Source of the DNA: Streptomyces litmocidini
Lineage (GTDB): Bacteria; Actinomycetota; Actinomycetes; Streptomycetales; Streptomycetaceae
Reading direction: 5' to 3'
DNA: 64,000 bases
Assembly: GCF_014649755.1 (NCBI RefSeq)
Contig: NZ_BMTQ01000001.1
Location: 186,001 to 250,000, forward strand
A program made the translations under genes and the position numbers. Position 1 is the first letter of the stretch. The number at the start of each line of letters is the position of its first letter. Shown piece after piece: positions 61,633-64,000 of this stretch. The notes under the pieces were generated by a model. The model did no database searches and was not told where the DNA came from. It worked only from the letters and a program-made list of their open reading frames with translations.

Positions 61633-64000
61633 CTGCGTGCCTCCTCGACTGTGTCCCCCGTCTTCTCCCCTGTACGTGCGGTCTTCGTGGCTTCCGTGCG
61701 CGCCGCGCCCAGCTCCGCCTCCACGTCCCGGCGCCCCGCCTTGGCGCCCTGGTGGAAGCCTCCGAGCCGGCGGCGCAGTGCCTCCGCGTCCACGCCGCCC
61801 TGGCGGGGCGTGGTGGGGGCGGAGGGCTGGCGGACCACCTGCGGGGTGCGCTTGGGCAGCCCCTTGTCGGTGACCCGCTCCCACTGCGCGGGGCGCGGAC
61901 CGGGCACCGTCCCGTCGGCGGGGGCCGCCTCCACGGGGGTCGCCTCCAGAGGGGCCGCCTCCACGGGGGCCGCCTCCAGAGGGGCCGCCTCCACGGGGGC
62001 CGCCTCCAGAGGGGCCGCCTCCACGGGGGCCGCCTCCACGAAGGTCGCCTCCAGGGGGGCCGCCTCCTCGCCGTCGGCGGCGCGCTCGTGGGCGTCCGGC
62101 TCCGGCGGCGGGTCGGGCAGCCGGACCTGGAGCGTGGTCTCGGAGACGGACTCGACGGGCCCGGTGGGCTCGACGGGCCCGTACGGCGCCTCGGGCGCGG
62201 CTTCCGGCTCGGGGGCGTACGCGGGCTCGGGCGCCGACTGCTCGGGCTCCGGGGCGTACGCGGGCGTGTGGGCCGCTCCCTGTTCCGGGGCGTACGGCGC
62301 CTCGGGCGAGGCTTCCGGCTCGGGGGCGTGCGGCGGGTCCTGCTCCCGGTGCTGTTCCGCCCCCGTCGCCAGGAACGCGGCCTCCGCCGCCTCCACGAGG
62401 GGGTCGCGGTGCCGGGGCGGCAGGGTGTTGGAGTTGGCCTCCGCGACCGAGCCGGGCAGCTGGATCGCGGGCGCGGAGCCGGCGACCCGCACGGGCTCCG
62501 ACACGGCCGTCGGCGGGGTGGTCGGCAGCAGGGGCAGCGGCAGGACCACGACGGCCGCCGTGCCCCCCGGCTTCTGCTCGCGCAGCTCGACGCGCACCCC
62601 GTGGCGGGCGGCGAGCAGGGCGATGACCCGCATGCCGAGTCCCTCGCCCTCGAAGGCCTCCGGGTCGGCCTCGGCGAGGCGCGCGTTGAGCTCGGCGGAC
62701 CGGGCGGCGGTCATGCCGATGCCCGAGTCCTGCACGGAGAGCATCACCTCGCCGCTCTCCAGGAGCCAGCCGGAGAGCTGGACCTCGGCGTCGGGCGGCG
62801 AGAAGGAGGTGGCGTTCTCCAGGAGCTCCGCCACCAGGTGGCTCAGGTCGTCCGCGGCGAAGCCGGCGACCTGGGCGTGCGGCGGCAGCGACTGGATGGT
62901 GACCCGCTCGTACCGCTCGATCTCGCTGACGGCCGCGCGCAGCACGTCGACGAGCGGGACGGGCCCGGCGTGGCCGTGGACGTGCTCGTGGCCGGCGAGG
63001 ACGAGGAGGTTCTCGCTGTGGCGGCGCATGACGGTCGCCATGTGGTCGAGCTTGAAGAGGGTCGCGAGGCGGTCCGGGTCCTGCTCGCGCTCCTCCAGTT
63101 TCTCGATGACGCCGAGCTGCCGCTCGACGAGCCCGAGGCTGCGCAGCGAGAGGTTGACGAAGGTGTGGTGGACGGTGCCCCTGAGCCGTTCGAGGTCGGC
63201 GGTGAGGAGGGCGACCCGGCCCTGGAGGTCGGCGCGCTGGGTGGCGAGTTCCGCGCCGACGGCTTCCTTGGCGGCGGCCAGGTCGGCGCGCTCGTCGGTG
63301 AGCCGCTCGGTCTGCGCGGCGAGGCCGGCGAGCTTGCCGTGCAGGGCGTTGAGGGAGCGGACGACCTGGGCGAACTCGTCGTTGCGGCCGGTGAAGCGGA
63401 TCGCTTCCTCGGTGTGCGGCTCGGGGGCCGCGGCGAGCCGGGCGGCGCCGAGGCGGAGCACGGCGAGCGGCCGGGTGAGGGTGCGGGCGACGTAGGTGGA
63501 GACGCCGACCGCGACGAGGAGGCAGCCGCCGAGGAAGGCGACGCGCAGTTCGAGGGCGGTGACGTCGTCGTCGCGGAGCGCGGCGAGGCGTTCGACCCGC
63601 TGGGTGGCGAGGGCGGACTCGACGCCGCGCATCTGCTCGATGCGGGCGGAGAGGGCGGACTCCAGGGCGACCGGGTCCGTGCCGCGCTCGGCGTCGGTCA
63701 GCTTGGGCTGGTCGGTGAGGCTGGCGAGGGCGAGTTCGGCGGTCTTGACGTCGGGGCCGGTGACGGTGGCCGCGAGGGAGTCGCGGGCGGTGGAACCGGC
63801 GGCCTGGTCGAAGTCGCCGAGGGCGGCGAGCTCGCGGACGCGGGCCTGCTGGGCGGCCGCGGTGAGGCCGTCGCGGGCCCGGTCGGCCTCGGCGGCGCCC
63901 TCGGGCTCGTCGGCGACGTAGGTGCCCGTCCGGGGGTCGTAGTGGACGCCCCCCGTGGGCTCGGGCTGCGGTACGGAGAGCGCGCCGAGGAGCAGGCCGC
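61629..64000 (-). CDS. cvnA: Conservon sensor kinase-like CvnA (5' end missing)
   Basis: About 790 residues visible; the frame is open to the right edge, where the sequence GLLLGALSVPQPEP looks like the end of the first transmembrane helix, so little is missing. It has an extracytoplasmic helical sensor (nitrate-sensor-like), a second transmembrane segment (VAFLGGCLLVAVGVSTYVAR), HAMP-like region and coiled coil. The HATPase domain follows (ELLENATSFSPPDAEV, VQDSGIGMTAAR, GEGLGMRVIALLAARHG). The C-terminal about 270 residues are Pro/Ala/Glu repeats. No standard phosphoacceptor His motif was seen. Confidence 0.92.
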   Translation of the reverse strand, partial: GLLLGALSVPQPEPTGGVHYDPRTGTYVADEPEGAAEADRARDGLTAAAQQARVRELAALGDFDQAAGSTARDSLAATVTGPDVKTAELALASLTDQPKLTDAERGTDPVALESALSARIEQMRGVESALATQRVERLAALRDDDVTALELRVAFLGGCLLVAVGVSTYVARTLTRPLAVLRLGAARLAAAPEPHTEEAIRFTGRNDEFAQVVRSLNALHGKLAGLAAQTERLTDERADLAAAKEAVGAELATQRADLQGRVALLTADLERLRGTVHHTFVNLSLRSLGLVERQLGVIEKLEEREQDPDRLATLFKLDHMATVMRRHSENLLVLAGHEHVHGHAGPVPLVDVLRAAVSEIERYERVTIQSLPPHAQVAGFAADDLSHLVAELLENATSFSPPDAEVQLSGWLLESGEVMLSVQDSGIGMTAARSAELNARLAEADPEAFEGEGLGMRVIALLAARHGVRVELREQKPGGTAAVVVLPLPLLPTTPPTAVSEPVRVAGSAPAIQLPGSVAEANSNTLPPRHRDPLVEAAEAAFLATGAEQHREQDPPHAPEPEASPEAPYAPEQGAAHTPAYAPEPEQSAPEPAYAPEPEAAPEAPYGPVEPTGPVESVSETTLQVRLPDPPPEPDAHERAADGEEAAPLEATFVEAAPVEAAPLEAAPVEAAPLEAAPVEAAPLEATPVEAAPADGTVPGPRPAQWERVTDKGLPKRTPQVVRQPSAPTTPRQGGVDAEALRRRLGGFHQGAKAGRRDVEAELGAARTEATKTARTGEKTGDTVEEARS
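61921..62040 (-). repeat. Four 30-bp tandem repeats in cvnA
   Basis: 30-bp units start at 61921, 61951, 61981 and 62011, each of two 15-bp halves. They encode alternating Glu-Ala-Ala-Pro-Val and Glu-Ala-Ala-Pro-Leu. This part of the cytoplasmic tail is likely a flexible or elastic linker and is prone to copy-number change. Confidence 0.85.

Overview
The window is high-GC actinobacterial chromosome, almost certainly Streptomyces. It carries an ATP synthase operon in actinobacterial order, GTG/TTG starts with strong Shine-Dalgarno sites, a Rho with a long Arg/Gly/Gln-rich insert, a conservon (cvn) locus, and a pSAM2-type actinomycete integrative and conjugative element (AICE). From memory, the order atp - wecA-like - glyA - sua5 - prmC - prfA - rpmE - rho - thrB - thrC - hom - lysA - nrtL matches conserved core Streptomyces synteny.

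Region 1 (1-24103, all minus strand) is housekeeping. The ATP synthase genes run atpI-B-E-F-H-A-G-D (atpD is cut by the window edge). Next come a polyprenyl-phosphate sugar-1-phosphate transferase, a serine hydroxymethyltransferase, an LMW-phosphatase-like protein whose nucleophile position is Ser, a TsaC/Sua5 t6A enzyme, PrmC with RF1, ribosomal protein L31, an LCP cell-wall ligase and Rho. The aspartate-family pathway (hom, thrC, thrB, lysA) follows, with an ArgRS-derived protein lacking the catalytic core and a single-domain response regulator.

Region 2 (24263-41873) is an AICE of about 17.6 kb integrated in tRNA-Arg(CCG). A 44-bp direct repeat of the tRNA 3' part marks both ends (24293-24336 and 41830-41873). 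Paired CGAGTGAG arm repeats lie just inside each end. Int and Xis sit near the left end. They are followed by an iteron-rich possible origin, a DnaB-N/DUF3987 replication protein, an Spd-like spread and transfer operon (FtsK-type translocase, DUF2637 protein, GGDEF protein, small membrane proteins) and a CTAG-rich candidate transfer locus. A divergent control region contains an HTH regulator with a TTA codon, a Nudix protein (cf. pSAM2 Pif), an HD-domain protein and a tandem-wHTH GntR regulator. Lower-GC cargo lies at both edges: a HEPN-like protein on the left; an HTH protein, an unknown protein and a DUF3223/HNH-like protein on the right.

Region 3 (41874-64000) returns to chromosome. It holds a secreted M4 metalloprotease, a HEAT-repeat protein, a lipoprotein/sensor-kinase pair without a response regulator, a SEDS/class B PBP pair, a ferritin-like diiron protein divergent from a TetR regulator, a secreted NlpC/P60 hydrolase and an MFS transporter. 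At the right edge is a conservon (cvnA-B-C-D, cvnA truncated) followed by a styrene-monooxygenase-like flavoenzyme. No CRISPR array, rRNA or insertion sequence was seen. Starts were assigned by reading ribosome-binding sites by eye; homology assignments are by recognition, not database search.
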